A stretch of 64,000 nt of DNA, from contig NZ_NOIT01000001.1 of the NCBI RefSeq assembly GCF_004136555.1, forward strand, positions 269,412-333,411, in the 5' to 3' direction. Position 1 is the first letter of the stretch, and every line of letters begins with the position of its first letter. Made by a program: the position numbers and the translations under genes. The stretch comes from Kocuria carniphila. GTDB taxonomy: Bacteria; Actinomycetota; Actinomycetes; Actinomycetales; Micrococcaceae. Positions 45,061 to 54,690 of the stretch are shown here, one piece after another. The notes below the pieces were generated by a model. That model searched no databases. It was not told the origin of the DNA and was given only the letters and a program-made list of their open reading frames with translations.

Positions 45061-45423
45061 TCAGAAGCTGAACGTGGCAGTGCAATCATCTCCGATCCAT
45101 TCCCACAGTTGGACGGTTCCGGCGACTTCTGCGTTGTCGACGAGTGAATCCGGATCAACGCCCTTGGCTTTCACGCAGATCCCGCACGCGATGTAGTGTC
45201 CGCCGGCGTGGGCGAAACGATCCATGAGGTCGGGCAGTGGTGGGCACCCTTCGCAGGCAGTGCCCTTGGTGAAACCGGTGACGGCCAAGCGGACCGATTC
45301 TTTGGTCAGGAACATAAGTGTGTCTCGGCCGGATTCTGCGGCACCGACGGCGACCAGGAAAGCCACCGTCACCTTCTCCGCGTCCTCGAGGCCGGTGGTG
45401 AGTGTGATGGCTGCCTTGGTCAT
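45061..45423 (-). CDS. DsrE-family sulfur-relay-like protein
   Basis: 120 residues, DsrE/DsrF fold: AAITLTTGLEDAEKVTVAFLVAVGA, MFLTKESVRLAV, TACEGCPPLPDLMDRFAHAGG and YIACGICVKAKG. Two Cys pairs (CEGC, CGIC) are prominent and may carry persulfide or bind a metal. Family members are small redox/sulfur-transfer proteins; role here unknown. Single gene with 72 bp to the next gene upstream on the same strand. Confidence 0.85.
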   Translation of the reverse strand: MTKAAITLTTGLEDAEKVTVAFLVAVGAAESGRDTLMFLTKESVRLAVTGFTKGTACEGCPPLPDLMDRFAHAGGHYIACGICVKAKGVDPDSLVDNAEVAGTVQLWEWIGDDCTATFSF

Positions 45424-45495
45424 GATGCCCTCCAGAGGGCTGCCGGGACCCGAGATGAATCCCTATTTACAAGTATGACCCCTTGTGATAACGAG

Positions 45496-46044
45496 TCAAT
45501 GGCGACGGTGCGAGCGATTGCCCAGATGTGCCGCACGGATGTAACTGACACCGGCCACCATGTGCAGCACCGCTCCGAGATCGGCCAGCGCATGCGGAAA
45601 CCGCCCCAACCTGCCCCGTCGCCGGGGACCAGCGGCGGCCGACACCATGGCAACGAACAAAATTGCGCTCCGGACCTTTCCCAGGTAGGAGACCTTGAGG
45701 CGCCCACGGTAGGCGGCTTTGGACGTCAGCACGCCGGTGGCGAGGTCCATGATCAACACCGTGATGGGAACGCACCGAGGCAACTCCCCCACCTTCGCGA
45801 GGCTCCATGCAATGGCCGAGATCCCCGCACGGTCCGCAAGGGGATCCAGTGCCTTGCCGATCGTGGATTCCCAGTGCATACGCCGAGCCAAGGTGCCGTC
45901 GATCCAGTCTGTAGCGGCCCAGACCCCAACGCCCACCGCGGTTCCCGGCCCGGTCCGCCCACCACGGATGCGACGCACCAGCGGAACGGTCGCTACGAGT
46001 CGAGCGGCCGTGAACAGATTGGGCAGCTGGTGGATGATGCTCAT
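45496..46044 (-). CDS. CDP-alcohol phosphatidyltransferase (PgsA-like)
   Basis: 182 residues from ATG 46044. Motif Asp49-Gly, Ala53-Arg54, Gly63, Asp67, Asp71 (DWIDGTLARRMHWESTIG... DPLAD), exactly spaced for the CDP-AP family. LPNLFTAARLVATVP is the typical PgsA/CdsA-like start. Likely phosphatidylglycerophosphate or cardiolipin-type synthase. It lies close to the pterin-like cluster but on its own transcript. Confidence 0.88.
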   Translation of the reverse strand: MSIIHQLPNLFTAARLVATVPLVRRIRGGRTGPGTAVGVGVWAATDWIDGTLARRMHWESTIGKALDPLADRAGISAIAWSLAKVGELPRCVPITVLIMDLATGVLTSKAAYRGRLKVSYLGKVRSAILFVAMVSAAAGPRRRGRLGRFPHALADLGAVLHMVAGVSYIRAAHLGNRSHRRH

Positions 46045-46241
46045 CGACGTGTACCGATCCTTCCGGTGGACAGTGCACACTCGGGGCCATTGTGACCCGG
46101 GTGTTCCCGACGTTGCCCCACCTCGACCCGAATGTCGAGACCCACCAGGTCACGATCGCCGCATTAGTCCGTGGACTGATAGCCAGGCGGTAGAATATTA
46201 GACAATCCTTCATCCGTTGTTGAGCCCGCTATCGGGAGATT

Positions 46242-47348
46242 GTGGGGCTTCGAGTCGTGACCACTTTTGGTATCGAAGAGGAATTCCTCCTCATCGACCG
46301 CGGGACCCAGTTGCCCGCTACACCGGCACCGCAGCAAGCGGAAACCCTGCTGGACATTACCGCTGGCGGCGGCAAGGCCACACCGGAATGGCTCACCTGC
46401 CAACTCGAACACACCTCCCCCGTGTTCAGTGATGCGACCACCGCACTGAACTCCCTGCTGAGCTTTCGCCGCGAACTCGCCACAGTAGCGGGTTCCATGG
46501 GCTTCGACGCCGCAGCAACGGGTACCGCGCCCGACATTGCCCTGGCTCCCGCTCAAGTCACCCCCGGCGAGCGCTATCACCAGTTGGCGGGAATGACCCC
46601 GGCCATTGCCGCCGATCAGTACCTCAATGGGATGCACGTTCACATCGGCCTGAATTCCCTCGAGGACGGGGTCCGAATCCTCAACGGTCTACGCCCGTGG
46701 CTGCCGCTCGTGGTCGCTTTGGGCGCTAATTCGCCCATGTGGCGCGGGTCCGACAGTGGATTCGCCTCGTGGCGTTCCATCCACTACCGCCGGTGGATGG
46801 CCAACAGCGTTCCCCCGCAGTTCGACAACTTGGCCGATTATCAGGCCCGCTTGAAAACGCTGCTTCACTTCGACGTGGTCGAGAGCCCCAGCACCCTGGC
46901 CTGGCTTACCCGCATTTCTTTTGCTCACGGCACGATCGAGATCAGGGCGTGCGATGTGCAGCTCGAAGCCTCCGACGCCGTGGTGATTGCCCTCTTCATT
47001 CGGGCCCTGTCACGCATGTCCCTCGAGGTCCCGGCCGTGGCGCAGATTCCACCCGAAGTATTGGAGATTGCGGTGTGGCAGTCCGCGAAATTCGGCCTGT
47101 CCGGTTCCCTCATGGATCCGATCTCGGGCACCCAGAAGCCCGCGGCGGATCTGGTCCAGGACGCTCTGGAACGGGTCCAGCCGTACTTCGAAGGAGCCGA
47201 GGATATGTCCGTGGTCCAGCGGGGGTTGGAACGAATTCTCTCAGAGGGGACCGGTGCCGAACGCCAGCGCCGAGCAATGCAGAACGGTGGCATGAACGCT
47301 TTGTTGACCTGCGCTTCCTCGTCCTTGATCGCACATCCCGCTCGCTGA
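46242..47348 (+). CDS. Carboxylate-amine ligase, YbdK/glutamate-cysteine ligase type 2 family
   Basis: 368 residues from GTG 46242 (GGGAG upstream). A GTG at 46257 would give the more typical MTTFGIEEEF start. Family motifs: TFGIEEEFLLID, CQLEHTSPV, YLNGMHVHIGL and ISFAHGTIEIRACD with ATP/metal-binding Glu and His residues. YbdK-type enzymes have weak glutamate-cysteine ligase activity; the true substrate is unclear, and actinobacteria mostly use mycothiol. Stands alone, divergent from the PgsA-like gene with a 197-bp gap. Confidence 0.9.
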   Translation: MGLRVVTTFGIEEEFLLIDRGTQLPATPAPQQAETLLDITAGGGKATPEWLTCQLEHTSPVFSDATTALNSLLSFRRELATVAGSMGFDAAATGTAPDIALAPAQVTPGERYHQLAGMTPAIAADQYLNGMHVHIGLNSLEDGVRILNGLRPWLPLVVALGANSPMWRGSDSGFASWRSIHYRRWMANSVPPQFDNLADYQARLKTLLHFDVVESPSTLAWLTRISFAHGTIEIRACDVQLEASDAVVIALFIRALSRMSLEVPAVAQIPPEVLEIAVWQSAKFGLSGSLMDPISGTQKPAADLVQDALERVQPYFEGAEDMSVVQRGLERILSEGTGAERQRRAMQNGGMNALLTCASSSLIAHPAR

Positions 47349-47445
47349 GTTCGATACGTTCTCGGGAACGACCCGGGATCCAGCCCCACAAAAGGCGACG
47401 ATGACACCGGTGTGTTGCGGGCGTGGCGGTGCTAGCGTGCCCACC

Positions 47446-48210
47446 ATGGCTACCCGCAACAATGTTCTGGCCCGTTGGGTAACGCCCGGCGGCGTCCCGC
47501 AACGCCGTCTCGTGTTTTTCCCCCACGCGGGCGCGGGCGGCTTATCGGGGCGGTCACTGGCTGCCGACGACGTCGAGGTCCTCGCCCACAGACGGCCCGG
47601 CCGTGAGGCGCGTATGACAGAACCGGCCACTACTTCCGTGGCGGACATAGTGGACGAAGCCGTCGACGCGTTACTGCCGGTGCTGGACGCTGACGAGCTG
47701 CCCACCGATGTCCTGGGGCACTCCTTCGGCGCGCTGCTGGCGGCTGAATGTGTGGCCCGCGTGGAACGGCACCGCCCGGGGAGAATTCGCCGCCTGGTTG
47801 TTTCGGCCAAGGTGCCACCGCCGGACCCCAGCCCTGAACTGACAGCGGCCCTGCACGATGAAGACGCACTCGTGGCGTGGCTCGTAGCGCTGGGTGGTAC
47901 TCCCCCGGAGCTCTTGGAAGACCCCGGGATGCGTTCCATGGTGCTGGACCCGTTGCGCGCCGATCTGTCCGCATCCCTCGGCCATGACCGGGAGCCACCC
48001 TTGGTGAACACTCCCCTACTGATGGTGGCCGCGGACGGAGACACCACGGCCCCCATGCGGGACGTCGAACTCTGGAACCGGTTCACCACCGCTCCCGTGA
48101 GCACCCTTCGCCTGCGAGGTGGCCATCACGCGATCTTCGAACGGCCCGAACTCTTGCACGCCGCCTTGCGGGGCTCCGACGCGGGCGGTTCCACAACCGA
48201 CCGTGCATGA
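47446..48210 (+). CDS. Type II thioesterase (alpha/beta hydrolase)
   Basis: 254 residues from ATG 47446. FFPHAGAGGLSGRSLA, nucleophile elbow LGHSFGALLAAE (Ser93), LMVAADGDTTAPM and the catalytic His in LRGGHHAIFE match external thioesterases that clear stalled acyl/peptidyl groups from carrier proteins of NRPS/PKS systems. It is followed by an overlapping Sfp-type PPTase gene and faces a Pls/PosA-type NRPS, so it probably edits that NRPS's carrier domain. Confidence 0.9.
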   Translation: MATRNNVLARWVTPGGVPQRRLVFFPHAGAGGLSGRSLAADDVEVLAHRRPGREARMTEPATTSVADIVDEAVDALLPVLDADELPTDVLGHSFGALLAAECVARVERHRPGRIRRLVVSAKVPPPDPSPELTAALHDEDALVAWLVALGGTPPELLEDPGMRSMVLDPLRADLSASLGHDREPPLVNTPLLMVAADGDTTAPMRDVELWNRFTTAPVSTLRLRGGHHAIFERPELLHAALRGSDAGGSTTDRA

Positions 48211-48976
48211 CGCGACCGGGCACACGGGTGGATCCGATGAGCTTGACTGGAGCAAGCGGCGTCGGCGAATGAGGGGCGCCCCGCGGGACGTGGACCTGTT
48301 TGTCGTGGCTCTGGCCGAAGTGGGTGACTGGGCCACAATGTCCACGTGGTGGCTTGGGGAGGACGAACTGGCTCGCGCCCGTGAACTACGTGAGGAAACC
48401 CCGCGCCGGGAATTCCTGAACTCGCGCGTGGTCTTACGTCGACTTCTTGCGCTCCGCTTGGACTGCCCGCCTGAGGCCGTGGAGCTGCCTCGGAACCCCA
48501 CGACGGGCGCCCCCGGACCGGCCAGGGTCCGTGGCGTAAAGGCTCTCGAGCCCGGGGATCCAGTCCAGTACTCCCTGGCGCGTACCTCAGGGTACGTGGC
48601 CGTCGCGATGGCCAACCGACCCGTGGGCGTGGACCTCGAACTGCGACAGAGCAACCAGCAATCCGAAGCGCTACTGCGGGTCCTGCACCCCGCCGATCAG
48701 TCCCGCCTGCTGCGGGTGCCCGCGCGACGACGCGCTCGGGCGGTGACCGATGCCTGGGTCCGAGTCGAAGCGCTCCTGAAGGCCCGGCGCACTGGCCTGT
48801 CCGTCGACCCCTCCACGGTGCACGTGGGCGCAGAAAACCGGGTGCGTCACCCCGACGGACTGGTCGTCACGGGGGTGCGCACCCGGCGTGGATCTCAACT
48901 GCACGCGGCGGTTGCCTGGCTCGAGGATCCGTTGGGCAGTCCCGAGCCCTGGACCGACCGCCCCATGGGGCGCTAG
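48203..48976 (+). CDS. Sfp-type 4'-phosphopantetheinyl transferase
   Basis: 257 residues from GTG 48203, which overlaps the thioesterase stop; ATG 48269 is the alternative and would remove 22 residues without known function. Motifs: REFLNSRVVLRRLLALRL, YSLARTSGYVAVAMA, PVGVDLELR and WVRVEALLKARRTGL. The magnesium/CoA motif is normally WxxKEAxxK; here the Lys before Glu is Val, a substitution worth noting. Attaches the phosphopantetheine arm to the carrier domain of the NRPS nearby. Its TAG stop overlaps the stop of the convergent acyltransferase (CTAG). Confidence 0.9.
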   Translation: MHDATGHTGGSDELDWSKRRRRMRGAPRDVDLFVVALAEVGDWATMSTWWLGEDELARARELREETPRREFLNSRVVLRRLLALRLDCPPEAVELPRNPTTGAPGPARVRGVKALEPGDPVQYSLARTSGYVAVAMANRPVGVDLELRQSNQQSEALLRVLHPADQSRLLRVPARRRARAVTDAWVRVEALLKARRTGLSVDPSTVHVGAENRVRHPDGLVVTGVRTRRGSQLHAAVAWLEDPLGSPEPWTDRPMGR

Positions 48977-50373
48977 GACTCCTTCGGTGTCCGCACAACC
49001 GCCCGGCCGACCGCCTTGGAAGCGCGCGTGACCACCCGTTCCAGCGGCCCGTTGCCCAGCGCCTGCTGCCAAGCAGTTGCCACGAGTGCCGCGACCGCGA
49101 TCTGCACGACGTACCAGAACCACGGCATGGGCGTGACCTCCACGAAGGTGAGGAACACCAAGTGGGACGCGTACAACGTGAGTGTCATGGACCCCATCGC
49201 CGCCAACGGGGTGAACCACCGCCCGATAGCGCGGCTGGCGATCAGGAACCCACCCAGGGCAACCATGGCCAGCCCCGCCGCACCGATCAGTGCGAACGGG
49301 GTATTGGTGTGCGGCCCAGAAAGCAGTAGCCACTGCCACGTGGTGGTCGGCAGCTGAGGGTCGGGACCGTAAACCTGCGCGGTCCACACGTCATCGCTGG
49401 TCATCCAGGGAGTTGTCTCGATCAGCGCGTACTCCAGATCGAAGCGGTAAAGCATGAGCAGGGAAATGCCCTTACCCACCGCCGCCACGACCGCGCCGAT
49501 GACCACCAGGAGCACCTGGATGCGGTCACGGGTCAAGGGCAGCCGCCCCAATGCCATGCCCAAGCAAATGAACGTCATCCACGGCAGTGCGGGATACGTG
49601 CCGGTCAGAAACAGTTCCGCAAGTACCGTGGCCGGCTCGTTGACCAGATCGAACAGGTTCGGGTTGGCGTGCACGTGAGCTGGAATGTGTTCCAGCGACC
49701 ACTGCATGAGGAAGGGTGATGCCACCGCGAATGTGAGAGCAGAGACCAACAGCCACCGGACGGACATCAGGGTGAACGGGATGGCCAACAAGAACATCAG
49801 GCCGTAGTAGATCAGGATGTTGTAGGCCGGGATGTCCAAGAAATTCAGGGACAGTCCCACGGCGAACAACAGCAGCGCACGCACCGCCAGCGAGACCCGC
49901 GACCGGGCGGCGTCCCGGCCCCTTCGCGGGGTGCGGCCTCCCGTGAGGAACGCCAAACTGCCACCCGCCAACACCGCGAACAGGGCGGCCGCATTGCCTC
50001 CGAAAAGGGACCAGGTCCAGGTTGGGTTCCCGGCGGCGTCGGCGCTGGCCGGCAGGGTGTGTACCGCGATCATCCCGAGCAGCGCGAACCCGCGGGTGAC
50101 ATCCACCCCGACAATTCGACGCCGGGTGCGGCGGCCGTCCGCGCTGGGCAGATTGCGAACCACGGCGCCCTGGCGCGGTGGTGGTGCTGCCGTGCGAGGC
50201 GGAGCGGTCACGATCGGAGTCTGAGCCGTCCATAATTCGCCTTCCGTGACCGGTTGCGCTTGTTCACGGTCCTCACCGGTCCAGACTTCGCGTTCAGGCC
50301 GGGGTCCCGGCGCGGGGCGGTGCCCCGGGGGCAGGTACCCCTCGACCACAACTTTCGTCGATTGCTCGCTCAC
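48973..50373 (-). CDS. DUF418 / heparan-alpha-glucosaminide acetyltransferase-like membrane protein
   Basis: 466 residues from GTG, overlapping the NRPS stop (GTGA). Residues 1-85 are a Pro-rich cytosolic tail. RIVGVDVTRGFALLGMIAVHTLP starts the HGSNAT/DUF1624-type fold, followed by about ten helices; the C-terminal third (GPHTNTPFALIGAAGLAMVALGG... PLAAMGSMTLTLYASHLVF) is DUF418. Such proteins are predicted membrane acyltransferases. Coupling to the NRPS implies it modifies or exports its product. Confidence 0.85.
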   Translation of the reverse strand: MSEQSTKVVVEGYLPPGHRPAPGPRPEREVWTGEDREQAQPVTEGELWTAQTPIVTAPPRTAAPPPRQGAVVRNLPSADGRRTRRRIVGVDVTRGFALLGMIAVHTLPASADAAGNPTWTWSLFGGNAAALFAVLAGGSLAFLTGGRTPRRGRDAARSRVSLAVRALLLFAVGLSLNFLDIPAYNILIYYGLMFLLAIPFTLMSVRWLLVSALTFAVASPFLMQWSLEHIPAHVHANPNLFDLVNEPATVLAELFLTGTYPALPWMTFICLGMALGRLPLTRDRIQVLLVVIGAVVAAVGKGISLLMLYRFDLEYALIETTPWMTSDDVWTAQVYGPDPQLPTTTWQWLLLSGPHTNTPFALIGAAGLAMVALGGFLIASRAIGRWFTPLAAMGSMTLTLYASHLVFLTFVEVTPMPWFWYVVQIAVAALVATAWQQALGNGPLERVVTRASKAVGRAVVRTPKES

Positions 50374-53300
50374 TTCATGGCCTCCTGGGTGTACATGTCA
50401 TTCTCCGCGACTGCCCACGGGGCGGGGCGCATGGACGGATCGGAAGAGATCGGCGCCGGGCGATTCGCCACGGGCGGGCCCGGGTGGAGATCCGAGCTGA
50501 TCGCCTGGTCCCCCGATTCCAAGTGCTGGATGGGATTGCCACCCCAGTTACCGTCCGAGGGAACCGTTTCCTGGCGCATGACCAACGATCCCGGGCCCAC
50601 AGTGGAGCGCTGTTCGATCGTGGCCCCAGGTAGCACAAAGCTGTTGGGACCCAGCGTGGAGCCGCGCTGCATGGTGACGGGTTCCAGGCGCATGATGCGA
50701 TCGTGAAACAGGTGGGTCTGAAGCACGGTGCCGCGGTTCACGGATACGTGATCCTCGAGCGTTACCAGATCGAACTCCGGCAACCACCAGGTCTCGCACC
50801 ACACGCTGCGACCGATATGTGCGCCCATCAGTCGGGTCCACATGTTGAACATGGGCGAGCCGATGCTCAGGCGAACCAGGGACGGCACGGCCAACGACTC
50901 CGCGAAGACATCCGCGAGCTCATTGCGCCAGACGAACGAACTGAACAGCGGGCGCTCCCCCGCGCGGAAGCGTCCCATGAGGGACCACTTGACCACCACG
51001 GGAACCAGACATGCCAGGGTGCTGGCAACGATCAGAACCGGGCCTGACCACAGGAAGGTGTAGAGCACACCGCTCAGACTCTGCCCGTGTGCCATGTAGA
51101 TGCTCGTCAGAGTGAAGACGATCAGCAGGTCGATCCACGCGGACACCATGGCCGGCACCACGCGGAACATCTCCACGAACGCCCGTGCCACCTTGAGCCG
51201 GCGTGGCGGTTGGAACGTCACGTCCTCGTCCGCGTCCGCCGTGGCCCGCGAAATCGGTTCGGCATTGCGCCCGAGCCAGGAGGATCCGGCCGGGGCCTTG
51301 TAGGGCGCGGAGCTGAGAACGGCCACGAGCACATCGTTGGGCAGATCACGGTCCGGACCCACGATTGCGGAGTTGCCAACGAACGTGCGCTCGCCGATCA
51401 CGGAGGTGCCCACATTGAGCCACCCGAAACCCGAACGGTGCGAGGCCACCAATGAGTGGTCGGCCAGGAACGAACCGTCCTTCAAGGAGGTGAGGTGGGG
51501 AATCGACTCCATGGTGGAAATCTCCACGTTGCGGCCGACCCGAACGCCCAACAGGCGCATGAACCACGGGGTCACGCAGGACGCATAGATGGGATAGGTG
51601 GAGATCAGGGTCCGCTGCAGCAACATCTCCGTCAACCACGTGGCCCACGCGACCTTACCGGTGTGCGGGAAGTAGCCCGGGGTGATCATGTCCGCCACGA
51701 GTCGAATACAACCGGCCACGAGCAACAGCCACGTGGCGGCGGTCAGCACGGTGAACACGGGTACCCACAGCGCGAGGAACGAGAAGACGTCCTGGTAGCG
51801 CTCCAAGAAGATGATCTCGATCAGCGCCAGCACCGCTCCCGGGATAATAGCCAACAGCGGCAACAGCGAAATCAATGCCACGCCACCAGAGTAGGCCAGG
51901 TGGGCTCGGAACTTTCCCCAGGACCCCAGTGCGGGAACATCCTGCGGTGCAACTTCCGGCCAGCTCTCACCGGCGACACCGAGATGCACCAGGGGCGAGC
52001 CGCCCCACAATTCGCCGTCCGGAACGGTGCCGCTCACGTGGGAACCCGGTGATATTTCGGCCCCTTCGCCCACGCGGCTTCCGGGGTCCACGAGTGTGCG
52101 CGTACCGAGTCGCGCGTGCGCTCCGATCTCGATGGCGCCCACGTGCAGGGTGTCACCGTCCAGCCAGTACCCGGCGATGTCGGTTTCCTGTTCGAGGGAG
52201 GCGTTCTCACCAATGGTGACCAGTCCGGTCACGGGCGGCAGAGCATTCAGACTGGCGCGGTGCCCCACCGTGTTGCCGAAGAGCCGGTGCAGCGTGCGCG
52301 CCATCGGAGTGCCCAGCAGCAGTTCGTACTTGTTGAACACCACGAGCCGTTCCGCGGCCCAAATCCGCAAGTGAGTCCACCCACCGCGCGGATAGTGGCC
52401 CGGTTGTAGGCCCGCATTCAGAACTCGCACCGCAGCGGCGCCGAAGAGCACCCGCCCGGGCAGCGAAAACATCACGAGCCAGCCAATGAACAGGGGCCAG
52501 AACGGCGGCCGGGGCACCCACGCAGCGTCGACCACCACGGAGAGCACCCACACCACGATGAGCGAACCCATTACATACCGCAGGCCGTTGAGAATGCACA
52601 GGCCCACCAGGAAAGCGCCTTGTGCCCACCCGGTCCACCCCGGCATGCGTTCCGGCTCCCGCTTGGAGTCGGTCGACGCCTCCAGGGTGTCCAAGTAGGC
52701 GGCCATGCCACGCAGCGTGGGATCCGCGTAGATCCGGGCGATCTCGGTATCCGGGTGGGTTTGCCGCAGGGCTGACACCAGCCGAGCCACGCCCACCGAG
52801 CTGCCTCCCAGAGCGAAAAAATCGCTATCTGCCGTGAACGGCAGGGGCCCGAGTTGATCCGCCCACAGTTCAGCAAGCCACACGAGATCCGGGTCAAGAT
52901 CCGGCTCATCGTCACCCCCCGAATTGGGCAGCGGCCACGGCAGTGCCTTGCGATCCACCTTGCCGGACGTTTTCAGCGGGAGTTCATCCATCAAGCACAA
53001 CGCGGGCACCAGTTGGCCCGGAAGCCGCTCGGACAACCACACACGCGCATGGGCCAGATCCACGGAACCTTCCGATTCCGCGACCAGGTAACCCGCGATC
53101 ACGCTGCTGCCGCCCGGGGTGGAGTGCACGGCGCATGCACCCGCCCGCACACCGGGGACTCGAGACATGTGGTCATCGATTTCGCCGAGCTCGAGGCGGC
53201 GCCCGGAGACTTTGACTTGATCGTCCGCGCGCCCGGCGAACACGAGGCCTTCCTTGTCCGCGCGCACCACGTCGCCGGTGCGGTAGGCCCGCTCCCAGCC

Positions 53301-54437
53301 CAGTGCCGGCAGCGGAGCATACATTTCGGCGTCCTTGGCGGGGTCAAGATAGCGGCCCAGGCCGACCCCACCCACCATCAGTTCTCCTGTTTCGCCCCAG
53401 GCCACGGGCTGGCCCTCGGAGTCCACCACGGTGAGCTCCCACCCCGGAACGGGGAGTCCGATGCGCACGGGATCCTCACCCGTCAAAATGGCACCGGAGG
53501 CAATGACCGTGGTTTCGGTCGGTCCATAGGTGTTCCACACTTCACGGCCCGGGCGGACCAGGTGCTTGGTAAGTTCCAGGGGACATGCCTCACCACCGAA
53601 TATCAGCAGTCGCACGGTGTCCAAGGCTTCTCGCGGCCACAGTGAAGCCAACGTGGGCACGGTGGAGACCGCGGTGATGTGATGTTCCACGATCCACCGG
53701 CCCAGATCCGGCCCGGAGCGCACGATGTCCCGCGGCGCGGGAACCAGAGTGGTACCGTGGCGCCAAGCGAGCCACATTTCCTCACAGGACGCGTCGAAGG
53801 CCACGGACAGCCCCGCCATCACACGGTCCCCCGGTCCCAGCGGCCGGCGCTGCAGATACATCAGCGCCTCCGCGTCCACGAGAGCAGCGGCCGAACGGTG
53901 CGTGATAGCCACGCCCTTGGGCTTGCCGCTGGAACCCGAGGTGAAGATGATCCAGGCGTCGTCGCCCGTACGCGGAGATCCGATGTCATTGGTGGTCTCG
54001 ACCTGGTCGATCCGAGAGAGGTCCAGGTTACGACCAAAGATTGCGGCGACCCCGGCTTCTTCCCACACGGTTCGTGCACGCTCCTCGGGGTCGTCCCAGT
54101 CCACCGGCACATAGGCCGCGCCGGCGAACAGTGTGGCCAAGATGGCCACGTACAGGTCGATACTTCCGGACGGCACGCGAATTCCCACGCGGTCCCCGCG
54201 CCCCACACCGAGGTCCCATAGTCGCTGGACGTGTATCTCGATCAGGTCTTCGAGTTCTCCGTAGGCCACCCGTTGATGTTCATCCTCGAGCGCAATGGCA
54301 TCCGGATACTGCGAGACGGTATCGAGCACGATGTCGACCAACGTGCGTGCCTCCGGTGGCTGTTCCACCGGGTAAACGGCGCGGTCCTCGGCTATCTCTA
54401 TCGTTGCTGTGTTGCGAATTCTATGGTGGTTTTCCAC
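50370..54437 (-). CDS. Pls/PosA-family non-ribosomal peptide synthetase with tandem membrane and beta-helix domains
   Basis: 1355 residues from GTG 54437 (GGGGGAAG eight bases upstream); a GTG at 54491 is 18 codons earlier. Adenylation domain (about 25-510): FTSGSSGKPKG, FDAS with the alpha-amino-binding Asp, NTYGPTETT, YRTGDVVRADKEGLVFAGRADDQVKVSGRRLE. Carrier domain near 545 (DFFALGGSSVG). After that come three repeats of membrane helices plus left-handed beta-helix (hexapeptide) domains near 735-820, 1010-1050 and 1245-1312. This is the layout of epsilon-poly-lysine synthetase Pls and relatives: one module, no classical condensation domain, polymerising by the tandem C-terminal domains. 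Amino acid specificity cannot be assigned safely. Upstream 54438-54690 holds only the promoter region. Confidence 0.9.
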   Translation of the reverse strand: MENHHRIRNTATIEIAEDRAVYPVEQPPEARTLVDIVLDTVSQYPDAIALEDEHQRVAYGELEDLIEIHVQRLWDLGVGRGDRVGIRVPSGSIDLYVAILATLFAGAAYVPVDWDDPEERARTVWEEAGVAAIFGRNLDLSRIDQVETTNDIGSPRTGDDAWIIFTSGSSGKPKGVAITHRSAAALVDAEALMYLQRRPLGPGDRVMAGLSVAFDASCEEMWLAWRHGTTLVPAPRDIVRSGPDLGRWIVEHHITAVSTVPTLASLWPREALDTVRLLIFGGEACPLELTKHLVRPGREVWNTYGPTETTVIASGAILTGEDPVRIGLPVPGWELTVVDSEGQPVAWGETGELMVGGVGLGRYLDPAKDAEMYAPLPALGWERAYRTGDVVRADKEGLVFAGRADDQVKVSGRRLELGEIDDHMSRVPGVRAGACAVHSTPGGSSVIAGYLVAESEGSVDLAHARVWLSERLPGQLVPALCLMDELPLKTSGKVDRKALPWPLPNSGGDDEPDLDPDLVWLAELWADQLGPLPFTADSDFFALGGSSVGVARLVSALRQTHPDTEIARIYADPTLRGMAAYLDTLEASTDSKREPERMPGWTGWAQGAFLVGLCILNGLRYVMGSLIVVWVLSVVVDAAWVPRPPFWPLFIGWLVMFSLPGRVLFGAAAVRVLNAGLQPGHYPRGGWTHLRIWAAERLVVFNKYELLLGTPMARTLHRLFGNTVGHRASLNALPPVTGLVTIGENASLEQETDIAGYWLDGDTLHVGAIEIGAHARLGTRTLVDPGSRVGEGAEISPGSHVSGTVPDGELWGGSPLVHLGVAGESWPEVAPQDVPALGSWGKFRAHLAYSGGVALISLLPLLAIIPGAVLALIEIIFLERYQDVFSFLALWVPVFTVLTAATWLLLVAGCIRLVADMITPGYFPHTGKVAWATWLTEMLLQRTLISTYPIYASCVTPWFMRLLGVRVGRNVEISTMESIPHLTSLKDGSFLADHSLVASHRSGFGWLNVGTSVIGERTFVGNSAIVGPDRDLPNDVLVAVLSSAPYKAPAGSSWLGRNAEPISRATADADEDVTFQPPRRLKVARAFVEMFRVVPAMVSAWIDLLIVFTLTSIYMAHGQSLSGVLYTFLWSGPVLIVASTLACLVPVVVKWSLMGRFRAGERPLFSSFVWRNELADVFAESLAVPSLVRLSIGSPMFNMWTRLMGAHIGRSVWCETWWLPEFDLVTLEDHVSVNRGTVLQTHLFHDRIMRLEPVTMQRGSTLGPNSFVLPGATIEQRSTVGPGSLVMRQETVPSDGNWGGNPIQHLESGDQAISSDLHPGPPVANRPAPISSDPSMRPAPWAVAENDMYTQEAMK

Positions 54438-54690
54438 GGACAAGGCTTCCCCCAAAACGGATAACCATTGGACACAGGGGTAGCCGGACACCGTCGACTC
54501 ACGACGGTGAACTATTAAGACATGTGCACATCATCCGGCCCAATCCCCCGACGGTCCGGATCGCGCGGCACATCAGCGCGCAATTGAAAAGGCAGCATCC
54601 CCCTGCTGATTCTTTTGTGCATTAACCGTACATCCTCCCAAGTCAGAGGACAATTTGCGTGAAAAACGATTCAGTAAGTGCGACGCGATC

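Noticed and set aside
44096..46044. Treating the two CDP-alcohol phosphatidyltransferases as a recent tandem duplication
   Set aside because: They differ in length and in surrounding sequence, share only the family motif, and are separated by unrelated genes.
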